From Meiothermus rufus DSM 22234 (GTDB lineage Bacteria > Deinococcota > Deinococci > Deinococcales > Thermaceae): DNA of 37,748 bases. The position numbers were made by a program, and so were the translations under genes. Positions 24,328 to 32,849 of the stretch are shown in pieces; the first letter of the stretch is position 1, and every line of letters begins with the position of its first letter. Where the stretch lies: assembly GCF_000423425.1 (NCBI RefSeq), contig NZ_AUHY01000025.1, forward strand, positions 1 to 37,748, in the 5' to 3' direction. The notes under the pieces are model-generated. The model did not search any database and was not told the origin of the DNA. It saw nothing but the letters and a program-made list of their open reading frames with translations.

Positions 24328-24393
24328 GCGCAAAACCACTTGCTGCAACCGCGGCTCCAGTGGCTCTCCCAGTTTCAGCTTCACACAGTTCAT
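24325..24393 (-). CDS. Possible 22-residue small ORF after plsY
   Basis: Seven bases after the plsY stop an ATG opens MNCVKLKLGEPLEPRLQQVV and two more residues, ending in a TAA that lies inside the next gene's -10 box. The composition looks coding (Leu/Glu/Pro/Arg-rich). AAAGGA touches the ATG, too close for a normal ribosome site; a GTG three codons in is better spaced. It could equally be a decayed gene end. Confidence 0.3.
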   Translation of the reverse strand: MNCVKLKLGEPLEPRLQQVVLR

Positions 24394-24400
24394 TCCTTTG

Positions 24401-24967
24401 TCAGGGTCTATTGGGCCAGGAACGGTTCCACTCGGGCAGGTGCTTGAAAACAATGGGGAGGGCCACGCCCAGGGCAAACCAAAGGTAGGCCGCCCCACCC
24501 CCAATAGCCCCAGCGGAGAGGGGAAAGGCTAGGGCGCCCAACAGCACCGCGCGGTAGAGGCTGCGGGTCAGCAGGTAGGCCAACCCGAACCAGCCCAACC
24601 CCGCCAGCAAAAGCCAGGGATTAACCGCAAAAAGAACCCCTATGGCCGGAGCGACGCCCTTGCCCCCACGGCCCAGCAGCCAAAGCGAATAGGCGTGCCC
24701 CACCACCGCTAGAGCCCCCGCCAGGAGGCCTCCTTTGGGGTCTTGGGCTAGGAACTCCCCCAGGGCCACGGCCATAATTCCCTTAACCACGTCCAACACC
24801 AACACCATTAGCCCCGGCACCGGGCCCAAAACCCGCCAAGCATTGGTACTACCCAGATTGCCCGACCCCTCGACCAGCAGGTTTTTGCCCTGCAGCAAGC
24901 CAAACCAGTAGGCAAAGGGCAGCGAGCCGAAAAAGTACCCCGCCAGCGCTGCGTATAACCACTCCAT
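24401..24967 (-). CDS. plsY: Glycerol-3-phosphate acyltransferase PlsY
   Basis: A 188-residue membrane enzyme that transfers an acyl group from acyl-phosphate to glycerol-3-phosphate, the first step of phospholipid synthesis. The three conserved loops are present: GSLPFAYWFG, EGSGNLGSTNAWRVLG, and GHAYSLWLLGRGGKGVAPAIG; the C-terminal end PIVFKHLPEWNR also fits. Several transmembrane helices are evident. The ATG at 24967 lies seven bases after TAGCCT. It is divergent from argG across a 240-bp gap. Confidence 0.93.
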   Translation of the reverse strand: MEWLYAALAGYFFGSLPFAYWFGLLQGKNLLVEGSGNLGSTNAWRVLGPVPGLMVLVLDVVKGIMAVALGEFLAQDPKGGLLAGALAVVGHAYSLWLLGRGGKGVAPAIGVLFAVNPWLLLAGLGWFGLAYLLTRSLYRAVLLGALAFPLSAGAIGGGAAYLWFALGVALPIVFKHLPEWNRSWPNRP

Positions 24968-24974
24968 AGCCCTA

Positions 24975-24980
24975 AGGCTA
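24975..24980 (-). promoter_or_regulatory. -10 box of plsY (leaderless type)
   Basis: TAGCCT on the reverse strand, seven bases (TAGGGCT), then ATG at 24967. Confidence 0.45.
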
Positions 24981-25007
24981 CCAGGCCGCCTAAGGTGGGT
25001 TGGGATT

Positions 25008-25021
25008 TGAACATTTATACA
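25008..25021. promoter_or_regulatory. ArgR-box-like operator upstream of argG
   Basis: TGAACATTTATACA fits the ArgR half-site palindrome TGAATWWWWATTCA at 12 of 14 positions. It lies 187 bp before argG and 41 bp before plsY on the other strand. Compare the similar site before carA. Confidence 0.45.
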
Positions 25022-25207
25022 GGGCTCGCCCTACGGCCTAAACTTTTTCCAGCTTTTTTGCTACAGTAAAAGACGCTCTGGCTGGCTTAACCTCTTCGCG
25101 CATCCTTATACGGCAGCCTCGAGCCCCTCTCTCGGTTGTGTTACCCGGGATTTGGCAGTACTCTATGGCTTTGTGTGGGGTCTCTCCCCGCCTTCAGAGG
25201 TGAATGA
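25022..25207 (+). promoter_or_regulatory. argG leader region with possible 12-codon leader ORF
   Basis: The leader contains an AT-rich stretch (TTTTTCCAGCTTTTTTGCTA region, 25045-25065) followed by TACAGT, a possible -10. Nearer the gene, an ATG at 25165 opens MALCGVSPRLQR and stops at 25201-25203, directly overlapping the argG start region; two of its last five codons are arginine (CGC, AGG). A short GGGG-TCTCT-CCCC hairpin lies inside it. Arginine-sensing control by this ORF is speculation. Confidence 0.3.
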
Positions 25208-26401
25208 ATGAAAATCGTGCTTGCCTACTCCGGCGGTTTGGATACCAGCATCATCTTGCGGTGGCTGATCGAAAACTACCAAGCCGAGGTCATCACCTTT
25301 ACTGCGGACATCGGCCAGGGGGAAGACCTGGAGGAGATTCGACAAAAGGCCCTACGCACTGGGGCTTCCAAGGCCCATGTCCTGGACTTGCGCGAGGAAT
25401 TCGTGCGGGACTTTGTCTTTCCCATGCTCCGCTCAGGTGCGCTCTACGAGGGCTACTATCTGTTGGGCACCTCCATTGCCCGGCCCCTGATTGCCAAACA
25501 CCTGGTGCGCATCGCCCAGGAAGAAGGGGCCGAGGCCATTGCCCACGGGGCTACCGGCAAAGGCAACGACCAGGTGCGCTTCGAGCTTACCGCCTATGCC
25601 CTAAAGCCCGAGATTAAGGTCATCGCTCCTTGGCGCGAGTGGAACCTGGTCAGCCGGCCCCAGATGATGGAGTATGCGGCCATGCACGGCATCCCGGTGC
25701 CCACTACCCTGGAAAAGCCCTACAGCGTGGACTCCAACCTGCTGCACAACTCTTTTGAAGGGGGGGTGCTGGAAGACCCCTGGGCCGAGCCACCCGCCGG
25801 GATGTTCCGCATGACCCAGGACCCCTGGCAGGCCCCCGACCAACCCGAGCTGGTGGAGATAGAACTCGAGGGCGGGGACGTGGTGGCGGTCAATGGCGAG
25901 CGCCTCAGCCCAGCCAGTCTGCTGGCCCGGCTCAACGAGATCGGCGGACGGCACGGCATCGGGCGGGTAGACCTGGTGGAAAACCGCTTCGTGGGGATGA
26001 AGTCGCGTGGGGTTTACGAGACCCCAGGCGGCACCCTGATCTACCACGCCCGGCGGGCGGTGGAGAGCCTGACGTTAGACCGCGAGGTATTGCGCCAGCG
26101 CGACCAGCTAGGCATCAAGTACGCTGAGCTGGTTTACAACGGCTTCTGGTTTGCCCCCGAACGGGAGGCCTTGCAGGTCTACATGGACCACGTGGCCAAA
26201 ACCGTAAGCGGGACGGTGCGCTTCCGCCTGTACAAGGGCAATATCATCCTGGCCGGGCGCAAGTCGCCCCTCTCGCTCTACGATAAGAGCCTGGTTTCCT
26301 TCGACGAGAAGGGCGGGTACAACCAGGCCGACGCCGAGGGCTTCATCAAGCTTAATTCGCTGCGCCTACGGGTACGGGCCAAGGCCCAGCCCAAGGACTA
26401 G
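25208..26401 (+). CDS. argG: Argininosuccinate synthase
   Basis: A 397-residue cytosolic enzyme joining citrulline and aspartate with ATP to form argininosuccinate. The ATP-pyrophosphatase P-loop YSGGLDTS is at residues 7-14; the family blocks [30 protein letters not shown] and [12 protein letters not shown] follow in order. Normal length. The ATG has AGAGG upstream; a closely preceding in-frame-shifted ATG (25204) is not used. Seven bases separate its stop from the argH start, and argA follows, forming an arginine operon. Confidence 0.96.
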   Translation: MKIVLAYSGGLDTSIILRWLIENYQAEVITFTADIGQGEDLEEIRQKALRTGASKAHVLDLREEFVRDFVFPMLRSGALYEGYYLLGTSIARPLIAKHLVRIAQEEGAEAIAHGATGKGNDQVRFELTAYALKPEIKVIAPWREWNLVSRPQMMEYAAMHGIPVPTTLEKPYSVDSNLLHNSFEGGVLEDPWAEPPAGMFRMTQDPWQAPDQPELVEIELEGGDVVAVNGERLSPASLLARLNEIGGRHGIGRVDLVENRFVGMKSRGVYETPGGTLIYHARRAVESLTLDREVLRQRDQLGIKYAELVYNGFWFAPEREALQVYMDHVAKTVSGTVRFRLYKGNIILAGRKSPLSLYDKSLVSFDEKGGYNQADAEGFIKLNSLRLRVRAKAQPKD

Positions 26402-26407
26402 GAGGGT

Positions 26408-27814
26408 GTGTTGAGCCGGGATGTGACCCAGAAAACCTGGGGGGGCCGCTTCAGCCAAGCACCCAGCCAGATTGCCCAGGAGTTCAACGCCTCGCTGCGC
26501 TTCGACCGGCGGCTGGCGCTGGTGGATATTGAGGGCTCGCTGGCCCATGCGGCGATGCTCGGCCAGCAGGGCATCCTCAGCCCTGAGGAGGCCGAGCAGA
26601 TTCGTCAGGGGTTGTTGGCTGTGCGCCAGGAAATTCTGGAGGGGCGCTTCCCCTGGCGCGAAGAGCTGGAGGACGTGCATATGAACCTCGAGGCCCGCCT
26701 GACCGAGCTGGTAGGCCCGGTGGGGGGCAAGCTGCACACCGCCCGCAGCCGCAACGACCAGGTGGCTACCGACCTGCGCCTGTGGCTGCGGCAGGAGCTG
26801 GACGGGGCCCTGGAGGACCTAAAGGCCCTGCGCCGGGTTTTGCTGGCCCAGGCTGAGCGCTACCTCGAGCCCCCCCTCATCCTGCCCGGCTACACCCATC
26901 TGCAACGGGCCATGCCCCTCCTGCTTTCCCACTGGTTCATGGCCTACTACGAGATGCTCTCGCGCGATGCTGGCCGGCTTAAGGACGCCCGCGCCCGGCT
27001 CAACGAGTCTCCCTTGGGAGCCGCTGCCCTGGCCGGCACCGGCTTCCCCATCGACCGAGAGGCCACGGCCCAGGCCCTCGGCTTCGCACGGCCCATGCGC
27101 AACTCACTGGACGCAGTAGGCTCGCGCGACTTTGTACTCGAGGCCTTGGCGGCGCTCACCATCGGCCAGGTCAACCTCTCCCGTCTGGCCGAGGAGATCG
27201 TCTTGTACACCACCCTCGAGTTCGGCTTCGCTACCCTGCCCGATGCCTTCTCCACCGGTTCCTCCATCATGCCCCAGAAGAAAAATGCCGACCATGCCGA
27301 GCTTATCCGGGCCAAGGCGGGGCGGGTACTGGGTAGCTTCGTCACCTTAGCCACCCTCAGCAAAGGGCTACCCCTGGCCTACAACAAGGATCTACAGGAA
27401 GACAAAGAGCCCCTCTTCGACGCCATGGACACCTACCGGGCCTCGCTGCGCCTTCTGGCGGCCATGCTGCCGGGACTGGTATGGCACCCTGAGGCCATGC
27501 GCCAGGCTGCGGCCTCGGGCTTTGCCCTGGCTACCGAGCTGGCCGACTACTTAGCCGAGCGCGGCCTGCCCTTCCGCGAGGCCCACCACGTGGTGGGACG
27601 TCTGGTGCGCTACTGCCTAGAAGAGCGAAAGGAGCTACACCAGCTCTCCTTGGCCGAGCTACAAAGCTTCCACCCCCTCTTCGCCGAGGACGCCCTGGCC
27701 CTGACCCACCTCGAGAGCGCCATCCACCGCCGACGAAGCTACGGAGGAACCGCACCCGAGGCTGTTAGAGAAGCCATAAAGACCGCCAAAGCCGAGTTGG
27801 AGGGGGAAGCTTGA
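26408..27814 (+). CDS. argH: Argininosuccinate lyase
   Basis: A 468-residue enzyme that splits argininosuccinate to arginine and fumarate, the last step of arginine synthesis. The WGGRFSQ start, [16 protein letters not shown] and the superfamily signature [12 protein letters not shown] (about residue 283) are clear. The start could be GTG 26408 or the adjacent TTG 26411; the GGAGGG at 26401-26406 is better spaced for the TTG. The stop overlaps the start of the next gene as TTGA. Confidence 0.95.
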   Translation: MLSRDVTQKTWGGRFSQAPSQIAQEFNASLRFDRRLALVDIEGSLAHAAMLGQQGILSPEEAEQIRQGLLAVRQEILEGRFPWREELEDVHMNLEARLTELVGPVGGKLHTARSRNDQVATDLRLWLRQELDGALEDLKALRRVLLAQAERYLEPPLILPGYTHLQRAMPLLLSHWFMAYYEMLSRDAGRLKDARARLNESPLGAAALAGTGFPIDREATAQALGFARPMRNSLDAVGSRDFVLEALAALTIGQVNLSRLAEEIVLYTTLEFGFATLPDAFSTGSSIMPQKKNADHAELIRAKAGRVLGSFVTLATLSKGLPLAYNKDLQEDKEPLFDAMDTYRASLRLLAAMLPGLVWHPEAMRQAAASGFALATELADYLAERGLPFREAHHVVGRLVRYCLEERKELHQLSLAELQSFHPLFAEDALALTHLESAIHRRRSYGGTAPEAVREAIKTAKAELEGEA

Positions 27815-28350
27815 AGGGAATCGAACTGGGAACCACCATTCTGCCCAAGGTGCGCTGGGATGCCAACGTGGAGCTGCGCAAGGCCCACATGAGGGATGTA
27901 GAGGCTATCTACACCCTGATCAAGTACTGGGCCGAGCGCGGCCTGATGCTGGTACGCAGCCACGACCACCTCTACGAAAACCTGCGCGACTTTTTCGTGC
28001 TGGAAGACGAGGACGGGCATATCGTGGGCAGCGGGGCTTTGCACATCCTGTGGCACGACATTGCCGAGGTGCGGGGACTGGCCGTTCACCCCGACCGCCA
28101 GGGTCAGGGCTTGGGCCGCTGGCTGGCCCTGGCCGCCGAGCGCGAGGCCAAGGACCTAGGCATCCCCCAGATTTTCGCCTGGACCCTGCAGGTGCGCTTC
28201 TTTACCAGCCTGGGCTACCAGGTGACCACCCGTGAGGCCCTGCCGCCTAAGGTTTTCGCCGAGTGCAGCGCCTGCCCCTTCTACGACAACTGCCGCGAAA
28301 TTGGGGTGACCAAGGTGCTGGATGAAAGGAACGCCTACCGGCGGAGTTAA
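27811..28350 (+). CDS. argA: N-acetyltransferase, compact ArgA-type (N-acetylglutamate synthase)
   Basis: A 179-residue GNAT protein with the acetyl-CoA-binding [13 protein letters not shown] motif. Coupled to argH by a TTGA overlap and preceded by GGAGGGGGAAG, it is read from a TTG start. A cysteine cluster near the end ([10 protein letters not shown]) is typical of the short ArgA-like enzymes found in actinobacteria and Thermaceae, which acetylate glutamate for arginine synthesis. Operon position with argG and argH supports this role; other GNAT substrates cannot be excluded. Confidence 0.8.
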   Translation: MKGIELGTTILPKVRWDANVELRKAHMRDVEAIYTLIKYWAERGLMLVRSHDHLYENLRDFFVLEDEDGHIVGSGALHILWHDIAEVRGLAVHPDRQGQGLGRWLALAAEREAKDLGIPQIFAWTLQVRFFTSLGYQVTTREALPPKVFAECSACPFYDNCREIGVTKVLDERNAYRRS

Positions 28351-28414
28351 GCCCGTTAGACAAGCACCTAGGTGTTGGATAAAGGTGCGTCTTCGTTCCG
28401 TGCCCTCAAAAGAG

Positions 28415-28450
28415 AGGTGGCCCCGCCTATCAAGATAGGCGGGGCCACCT
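28415..28450 (+). terminator. Terminator of the arginine operon
   Basis: A perfect 17-bp stem with arms AGGTGGCCCCGCCTATC and GATAGGCGGGGCCACCT separated by only two bases (effective loop of four). There is no T-run. It lies 65 bp after the argA stop, at the boundary to a less GC-rich region. Confidence 0.75.
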
Positions 28451-28506
28451 AGCTTAGTATTGGGAGAGGCTATCTTCCACTCGTGTCAATCTGAGGAGAG
28501 GAGGGC

Positions 28507-29298
28507 ATGTTGAGGGTAGCGCTTTTGCTTCTTATCTTGGCGACAGTTGCTGTCGCCTGCACCCGGGTCTCGGAGTTTGAAAAATCTAATCCCCGGCCAT
28601 GGGAGGATTCACAAAAGGTGCTGTGGGAAAGAACAGCAGAACAGGTATTGAAGGGTCTGACTGACCCCGACCATCTGCGTCTCCTTGCCGAAGACCTTAG
28701 ACGAGAACCATACCGCACATACTTTTTGGACGCCAAGGGCCATTTTAGGCAAGACAGGATTCCAAACCTCAAGCTGCACCGAGCAAAAACCCTCCTCGAC
28801 TGGAGCAAGGAGGCGGCCTTGGAAACCTGGCGCAGGGTTGGCCTTGACCAACCAAAGCCCTGGGAGGTTCTGGCAGCCCAGCGTGAGCTTGCGGACTGGT
28901 ATGTAGGGGGCCTCTGGGTGCCCGGCATCGGTTACATAGGGGAGGTTTGGGCCCCCGTCTATGGGCTACCCTATGATCCAAGTGGGAATGCCGGGGGATT
29001 CACCGCGTGGTTCCACGACTTTAACCCCCCGCTGTCGTCCCTGCCCTATGAGGGGGTCGAGGAGCTTTATTGGCTCCGAATAAGCCTCGAACACACATCC
29101 ATTCTCACACCGCAGAAAGACCAAACGGGACAGGTGGTGGGCTTCTTGGATGTCAGGACAGGCCGGAGGTATCGAATGGCCGAAGGGGAAGTATCGGTCT
29201 CTTCCCAGCAAGATACAACCTATTTCGGGGCAGACCTGGGCGGAAATCCGCTGATTTTCCAGGGAAAGCGCATTCATCTTGTACTCGAGGAGGGCTAA
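28507..29298 (+). CDS. Lipoprotein of unknown function
   Basis: A 263-residue protein with a signal peptide and lipobox (ATVAVAC, Cys about residue 18), so it is lipid-anchored. The mature part is rich in Trp, Tyr and Gly (GLWVPGIGYIGEVWAPVYG, GVEELYWLRISLEH) and mostly soluble-looking. The ATG has a long purine-rich site GAGGAGAGGAGGG. Base composition is lower in GC than the operons on either side, suggesting a different history. No family was recognised. The next gene starts three bases after its stop. Confidence 0.65.
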   Translation: MLRVALLLLILATVAVACTRVSEFEKSNPRPWEDSQKVLWERTAEQVLKGLTDPDHLRLLAEDLRREPYRTYFLDAKGHFRQDRIPNLKLHRAKTLLDWSKEAALETWRRVGLDQPKPWEVLAAQRELADWYVGGLWVPGIGYIGEVWAPVYGLPYDPSGNAGGFTAWFHDFNPPLSSLPYEGVEELYWLRISLEHTSILTPQKDQTGQVVGFLDVRTGRRYRMAEGEVSVSSQQDTTYFGADLGGNPLIFQGKRIHLVLEEG

Positions 29299-29301
29299 TG
29301 T

Positions 29302-29751
29302 ATGGGTTGGCTGAACAATCTCCGAATGGCTGGGCTGGCTATTCTGCTCTCCATCGGGCTTTCCCAGGGAAGCTGTGGCGTGCAAATACCAGGTGGCAGT
29401 GGTGCCTGCCCCATAACCTCGATGGACCCCAGCTTCATCTCTAGTGCCTCGGTAGGTGTGGTGGGGCCGGGTGTCATCCGAGGGTGTGAGGTTTCCTCCA
29501 GAGTGGAGTTCAGAGCCACTGTGCGCGGTGTGTCTGGGCCAAGCCCGGCCCCTGTGTATGCTCGCTTTGGCATTGTTGGCGCTAACTTTAATGGCGCACC
29601 TTGCACGGTTTCTTCAACGCAACCCTGGCTGCCCAACTCGAGCTTCTCTGCCAGCACGCTCCCTTGCGCAACACCCAGCAGCGGCACCTACTTTGGCGAC
29701 CTCATCGTACTAACTCCCGTACTGACCTTCAATGTGCGAAGCACTTTTTGA
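29302..29751 (+). CDS. Small exported protein, unknown function
   Basis: A 149-residue protein with an N-terminal signal sequence (NLRMAGLAILLSIGLSQG) followed by Cys in QGSCG; the lipobox is poor, so it may be secreted or lipidated. The mature part is Ser/Gly/Thr/Val-rich with several cysteines, like a beta-sandwich. It follows the lipoprotein gene by three bases and shares its ribosome site region, so they form a two-gene unit. No family was recognised; its composition resembles the lipoprotein at 322-912, but no direct homology was seen. Confidence 0.55.
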   Translation: MGWLNNLRMAGLAILLSIGLSQGSCGVQIPGGSGACPITSMDPSFISSASVGVVGPGVIRGCEVSSRVEFRATVRGVSGPSPAPVYARFGIVGANFNGAPCTVSSTQPWLPNSSFSASTLPCATPSSGTYFGDLIVLTPVLTFNVRSTF

Positions 29752-29784
29752 AAGCTGCTTCAAAGCACTTCAAAACTGCTGGGT

Positions 29785-29790
29785 TAGAAT
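29785..29790 (+). promoter_or_regulatory. -10 box of the HicB-nuclease fusion gene
   Basis: TAGAAT lies nine bases before the ATG at 29800. AGGAGGG directly touches the ATG, too close for standard use, so initiation may be leaderless or nearly so. The region just upstream holds two related words, AAGCACTT at 29738-29746 and 29763-29770. Confidence 0.4.
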
Positions 29791-29799
29791 CAGGAGGGT

Positions 29800-30897
29800 A
29801 TGGGCATCCTCTCCGACTACCTTGCAGCCGCCTTAAAACAAGCCAGCTACAAGCCCAGCGAGGGCGGTTTCCTCGAGGCCACCGTACCTGGGCTGACCGG
29901 CCTGATGGTGCGGGGGCGCACCTTCGAGGAGTGCCGCGAGCGGCTGCGCGACGAGCTCGAGCTCTACCTGGCCAAAACCCTGCTGGCCCACCAGCCCCTG
30001 CCCGAGCTGCCGGGGGCCCCAAACAGCCTGCAGGAGCTGGCCCTGGAGATTCACCCCAGCGAAAGCCTGACCGAGCAGGCCATCCTGCAGACCGTGCGCA
30101 CCATCCTGGAGGAGGTGCGCTCCCTGCGCCGGGGTGGCCCGGCCCCCGCCCCCAGCCCCCGCCCCCCCGAGGCCAAGCGGCCCTCGTTGCGGCTCTCGGA
30201 GTATGTGCAGGAACTGGGCCTGGGCCTCCAGCTAAGCCGCAACGGCCTGAGCGAGGCCGAGGAAAAGACCCTCGAGCGCATTAGCGGCTTCCTGGGCGAG
30301 CGCTTCGAGAAGCTACAGGGCCTCTACGAGAAACTCAAGCAGGCTGCCGGCAAGGGCAACGGCGAGTTCCAGTACTCCTTGGCCTCCTTAGCCCAACAGG
30401 ACATCGGGCTTTCCACCCAGCTTTGCACCTTGCTCAAGGAAGGCGGGCTTTTGAAAAGCTATACCTACAGCTCCAAGCAGCGGCGCATCTACGCTCGGCT
30501 GGTGGACGAGGGCAGGGTGCGCAGCTTCATCACCGGGGGCTGGCTCGAGCGCTACGCCCGCCAGGTGGTGCAGCTCGCCCTCCGGCGGCGCAACATCCCC
30601 CACGACCTACTGCTGAACCCGGTGCTACTCTACCCCAACGGTGACCGCTTCGAGCTGGACCTGTTGCTGCGTACCCCCAGCCTGATGCTATTGGTGGAGT
30701 GCAAAACCGGCGGCTACGAGGAGAACCTCGAGCGCCACCAGCGCATCGCTACCGACCTGCGCATCCCCCCCAAGCAGGTGGTCTACCTGCTTTTGGGGGT
30801 ACCGGAGAGCACCCTGGACGAGCTAGGCCGGCAGTGGGGCTTCACCTTTGTCAACGAGAAAACCCTGGGCGAGTATCTGGAAAAGCTGCTGGGCTGA
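29800..30897 (+). CDS. HicB-like domain fused to a PD-(D/E)XK nuclease (Card1/Can2-like)
   Basis: A 365-residue fusion. Residues about 18-62 look like the HicB antitoxin fold ([35 protein letters not shown]). A Pro/Ala-rich linker (113-128) and a helical, winged-helix-like middle (about 130-240) follow. The C-terminal domain, 246-365, matches the nuclease end of DUF1887/Card1-type proteins: GGWLE at 246-250, FELD at 284-287 and VECKTG at 299-304, giving Glu250, Asp287, Glu300 and Lys302 as a full catalytic set. There is no CARF domain and no HicA partner. It could be a defence nuclease gated by the HicB-like part; function is inferred. Confidence 0.7.
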   Translation: MGILSDYLAAALKQASYKPSEGGFLEATVPGLTGLMVRGRTFEECRERLRDELELYLAKTLLAHQPLPELPGAPNSLQELALEIHPSESLTEQAILQTVRTILEEVRSLRRGGPAPAPSPRPPEAKRPSLRLSEYVQELGLGLQLSRNGLSEAEEKTLERISGFLGERFEKLQGLYEKLKQAAGKGNGEFQYSLASLAQQDIGLSTQLCTLLKEGGLLKSYTYSSKQRRIYARLVDEGRVRSFITGGWLERYARQVVQLALRRRNIPHDLLLNPVLLYPNGDRFELDLLLRTPSLMLLVECKTGGYEENLERHQRIATDLRIPPKQVVYLLLGVPESTLDELGRQWGFTFVNEKTLGEYLEKLLG

Positions 30898-30903
30898 GGG
30901 GGC

Positions 30904-30932
30904 TGTATATAAATGCAAAAAGCCAGTATATT
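30904..30932 (+). promoter_or_regulatory. carA promoter with ArgR-box-like operator
   Basis: TGTATATAAATGCA at 30904-30917 fits TGAATWWWWATTCA at 12 of 14 positions. TATATT at 30927-30932 can serve as -10 with a 17-bp spacer to TGTATA at 30904-30909, so the operator would cover the -35. ATG follows 24 bp later with GAGG upstream. Confidence 0.5.
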
Positions 30933-30956
30933 GTTTATTCGAGTGTGAGGATGGGC

Positions 30957-32123
30957 ATGAAAGAGCGTGCAGTGCTGGTTCTGGAAGATGGCACCACCTA
31001 CCACGGTTACGCCTTCGGGTACCGCGGCAAAAACGTGGGCGAGGTGGTCTTCAACACCGCCCAGACCGGCTACCAGGAAATCCTGACCGACCCCAGCTAC
31101 AACGGGCAGATTGTGGTGATGACCTATCCCCACCAGGGTAACTACGGGGTGAACGTCTTCGATATGGAAAGCAACCGCCCCTGGGTGCGCGGTTTTGTGG
31201 CCCGGGAGTTCAGCAAGTACGCCGCCGGTTCCCGGGCCCAGCAGAGCCTGGAAGAGTTCATGCGCGAGACGGGCGTGATTGGCCTTGAGGGCATTGATAC
31301 CCGTGCTTTGGTGCGCAAAATTCGCGAGGGTGGGGTGATGAAGGGGGTGATTGCCCACGCCAGCCACCTTGGCTCGCCCGACTACCGCTTTACCCCCGAC
31401 GACCTGGCCGCCCTGCGCGAGGAGGCCCGCCGCTGGACTGACATCGACGGACGGGATATGACCCCCGAGGTCTCCACGCCTCTGCCCTACCAGTTCCCCA
31501 CCTTCCGGGGCCGGCGCAGGGTGGTGGTGATGGACTTCGGCATCAAACACGCCCAGATGCGCTACATGGCCGAGATGGGCTGCGAGCTGATCGTGGTACC
31601 CGGCAAAACCAGCCCTGCCCAGATCATGGCCTTGGAACCCCATGGCCTCTTCGTCTCCAACGGCCCCGGCGACCCCAGCATGCCCCGCTACGCCCACGAG
31701 ACCCTCTGGAAGCTGATGGGGCTTCTGCCCACCTTTGGCATCTGCCTGGGCCACCAGCTCTTGGGCCTGGCCGCTGGAGGGCGCACTTTCAAGCTCAAGT
31801 TCGGCCACCGCGGGGCCAACCACCCGGTCAAGAACCTGCTTACCGGCAAGATCGAGATCACCAGCCAGAACCACGGCTATGCGGTAGACCCCGACTCGCT
31901 CAAGGAGTTCCGGCCCACCCACATCAACCTGAACGATGGCACCTTGGAAGGTATGGCCCACCAGCGCTACCCAGTCTTCAGCGTGCAGTACCACCCCGAG
32001 GCCTGCCCTGGGCCGCACGACTCGCTCTACCTTTTCCGCCGCTTCTTGGAGGAGGTGGATGCCTTCAACGGTCTGACCGGCGCCCCGGTGGAGAAGCAGC
32101 GGGTGGGCAGCTTAGGTATCTAA
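30957..32123 (+). CDS. carA: Carbamoyl-phosphate synthase small subunit
   Basis: A 388-residue glutamine amidotransferase subunit that releases ammonia from glutamine for the large subunit (CarB, not in this window). The N-terminal CPSase domain ([28 protein letters not shown]) precedes the class I amidotransferase domain with Cys263 in GICLGHQ and His346-Glu348 in QYHPEA. The frame runs further upstream, but the ATG at 30957 gives the normal start with GAGG seven bases before it; ATG 30951 is an alternative. It feeds both arginine and pyrimidine synthesis; the ArgR-like site favours arginine control. Confidence 0.95.
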   Translation: MKERAVLVLEDGTTYHGYAFGYRGKNVGEVVFNTAQTGYQEILTDPSYNGQIVVMTYPHQGNYGVNVFDMESNRPWVRGFVAREFSKYAAGSRAQQSLEEFMRETGVIGLEGIDTRALVRKIREGGVMKGVIAHASHLGSPDYRFTPDDLAALREEARRWTDIDGRDMTPEVSTPLPYQFPTFRGRRRVVVMDFGIKHAQMRYMAEMGCELIVVPGKTSPAQIMALEPHGLFVSNGPGDPSMPRYAHETLWKLMGLLPTFGICLGHQLLGLAAGGRTFKLKFGHRGANHPVKNLLTGKIEITSQNHGYAVDPDSLKEFRPTHINLNDGTLEGMAHQRYPVFSVQYHPEACPGPHDSLYLFRRFLEEVDAFNGLTGAPVEKQRVGSLGI

Positions 32124-32743
32124 CCCCGCCCAAACTCGAGGAGTTCCACGCTGGCCCCGCCAACACTGCCCTCGCTTACCTGTTTGACCACGCCCACTCC
32201 CTCAGCAAACCAGTAGGTGGCCCGGCCCTCCAAACGGATGCCGAACTCCCCCTTGAAGCTGGCCTCTACCCGCAGGGCCTCAAAACGCCCCGCCGGGACG
32301 CTCACCCATTCCTTGGCCACAATGCGGTTGTCCACCTCGAGGTGGCCGCTCAGATCGAAAAAAGCCACCCGCCCCCTAAGCTCGTAGCGGTAGCGCCAGC
32401 GCCCTCCCACCCGCCATACCTCCGCAGCAGGGATAACTACACCTACCAGCCGAGTTATCCGTGCCTGCCCTCCCGGAATGGGCTGCTCACCCGCTGGCAA
32501 GACCTGTAGCCCCGTAGGGGTGCAGCGCCACTCCACTGCCTCGCTGCGGTTGGCAAACTGGCGGCGCTCGAGCAGGGCCGAGGGCCCCAGCGGGCTGAAG
32601 CTCTGGGTATAGACCTCCTGGCTGGCCAGGTTGCGGTAGCGCCAGCGCAGGCTGGGGTCGGTGGGGTAAAAAGGGTTAGCGCAGGGACTGGTCAGGGCCA
32701 GGCTGCCCAGCCAAACCAGGGCAATGCTCCCCCAGCGCCGCAT
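32120..32743 (-). CDS. Exported protein of unknown function (DUF3108-like tail)
   Basis: A 207-residue protein with a signal peptide ([20 protein letters not shown] then Cys). The mature part is beta-rich with [12 protein letters not shown] and a closing block [16 protein letters not shown] that recalls DUF3108/lipoprotein-like outer-envelope proteins; this is a weak resemblance. The frame is open upstream to 32908, but the ATG at 32743 gives the signal peptide and is preferred. Its TAG overlaps the TAA of converging carA (32120-32123), with no terminator between. Confidence 0.65.
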   Translation of the reverse strand: MRRWGSIALVWLGSLALTSPCANPFYPTDPSLRWRYRNLASQEVYTQSFSPLGPSALLERRQFANRSEAVEWRCTPTGLQVLPAGEQPIPGGQARITRLVGVVIPAAEVWRVGGRWRYRYELRGRVAFFDLSGHLEVDNRIVAKEWVSVPAGRFEALRVEASFKGEFGIRLEGRATYWFAEGVGVVKQVSEGSVGGASVELLEFGRG

Positions 32744-32837
32744 ATGCTTAGTCTGGGTCTTCCGCACAAAGCCAATGTGAAGCGGGCCTACACAAAGGTG
32801 CTGGTCAAGGCCGACCCCCTTTTGGCCCCTGGCCCTA

Positions 32838-32843
32838 TACAAT
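32838..32843 (+). promoter_or_regulatory. -10 box of the esterase gene (leaderless type)
   Basis: TACAAT within TATACAAT, then six bases (ACCCCA), then ATG at 32850. Confidence 0.55.
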
Positions 32844-32849
32844 ACCCCA

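Noticed and set aside
28351-28506. tRNA or small RNA gene after the arginine operon
   Set aside because: The only structure is the 17-bp terminator stem; no cloverleaf could be drawn.
29800-30897. Type III CRISPR accessory nuclease (CARF effector)
   Set aside because: The nuclease end is Card1-like, but the N-terminus is HicB-like with no CARF domain, and no CRISPR array or cas gene is in the window.
30699-30956. N-terminal extension of carA
   Set aside because: The in-frame upstream part overlaps the nuclease gene and has no CarA similarity; ATG 30957 gives the family start.
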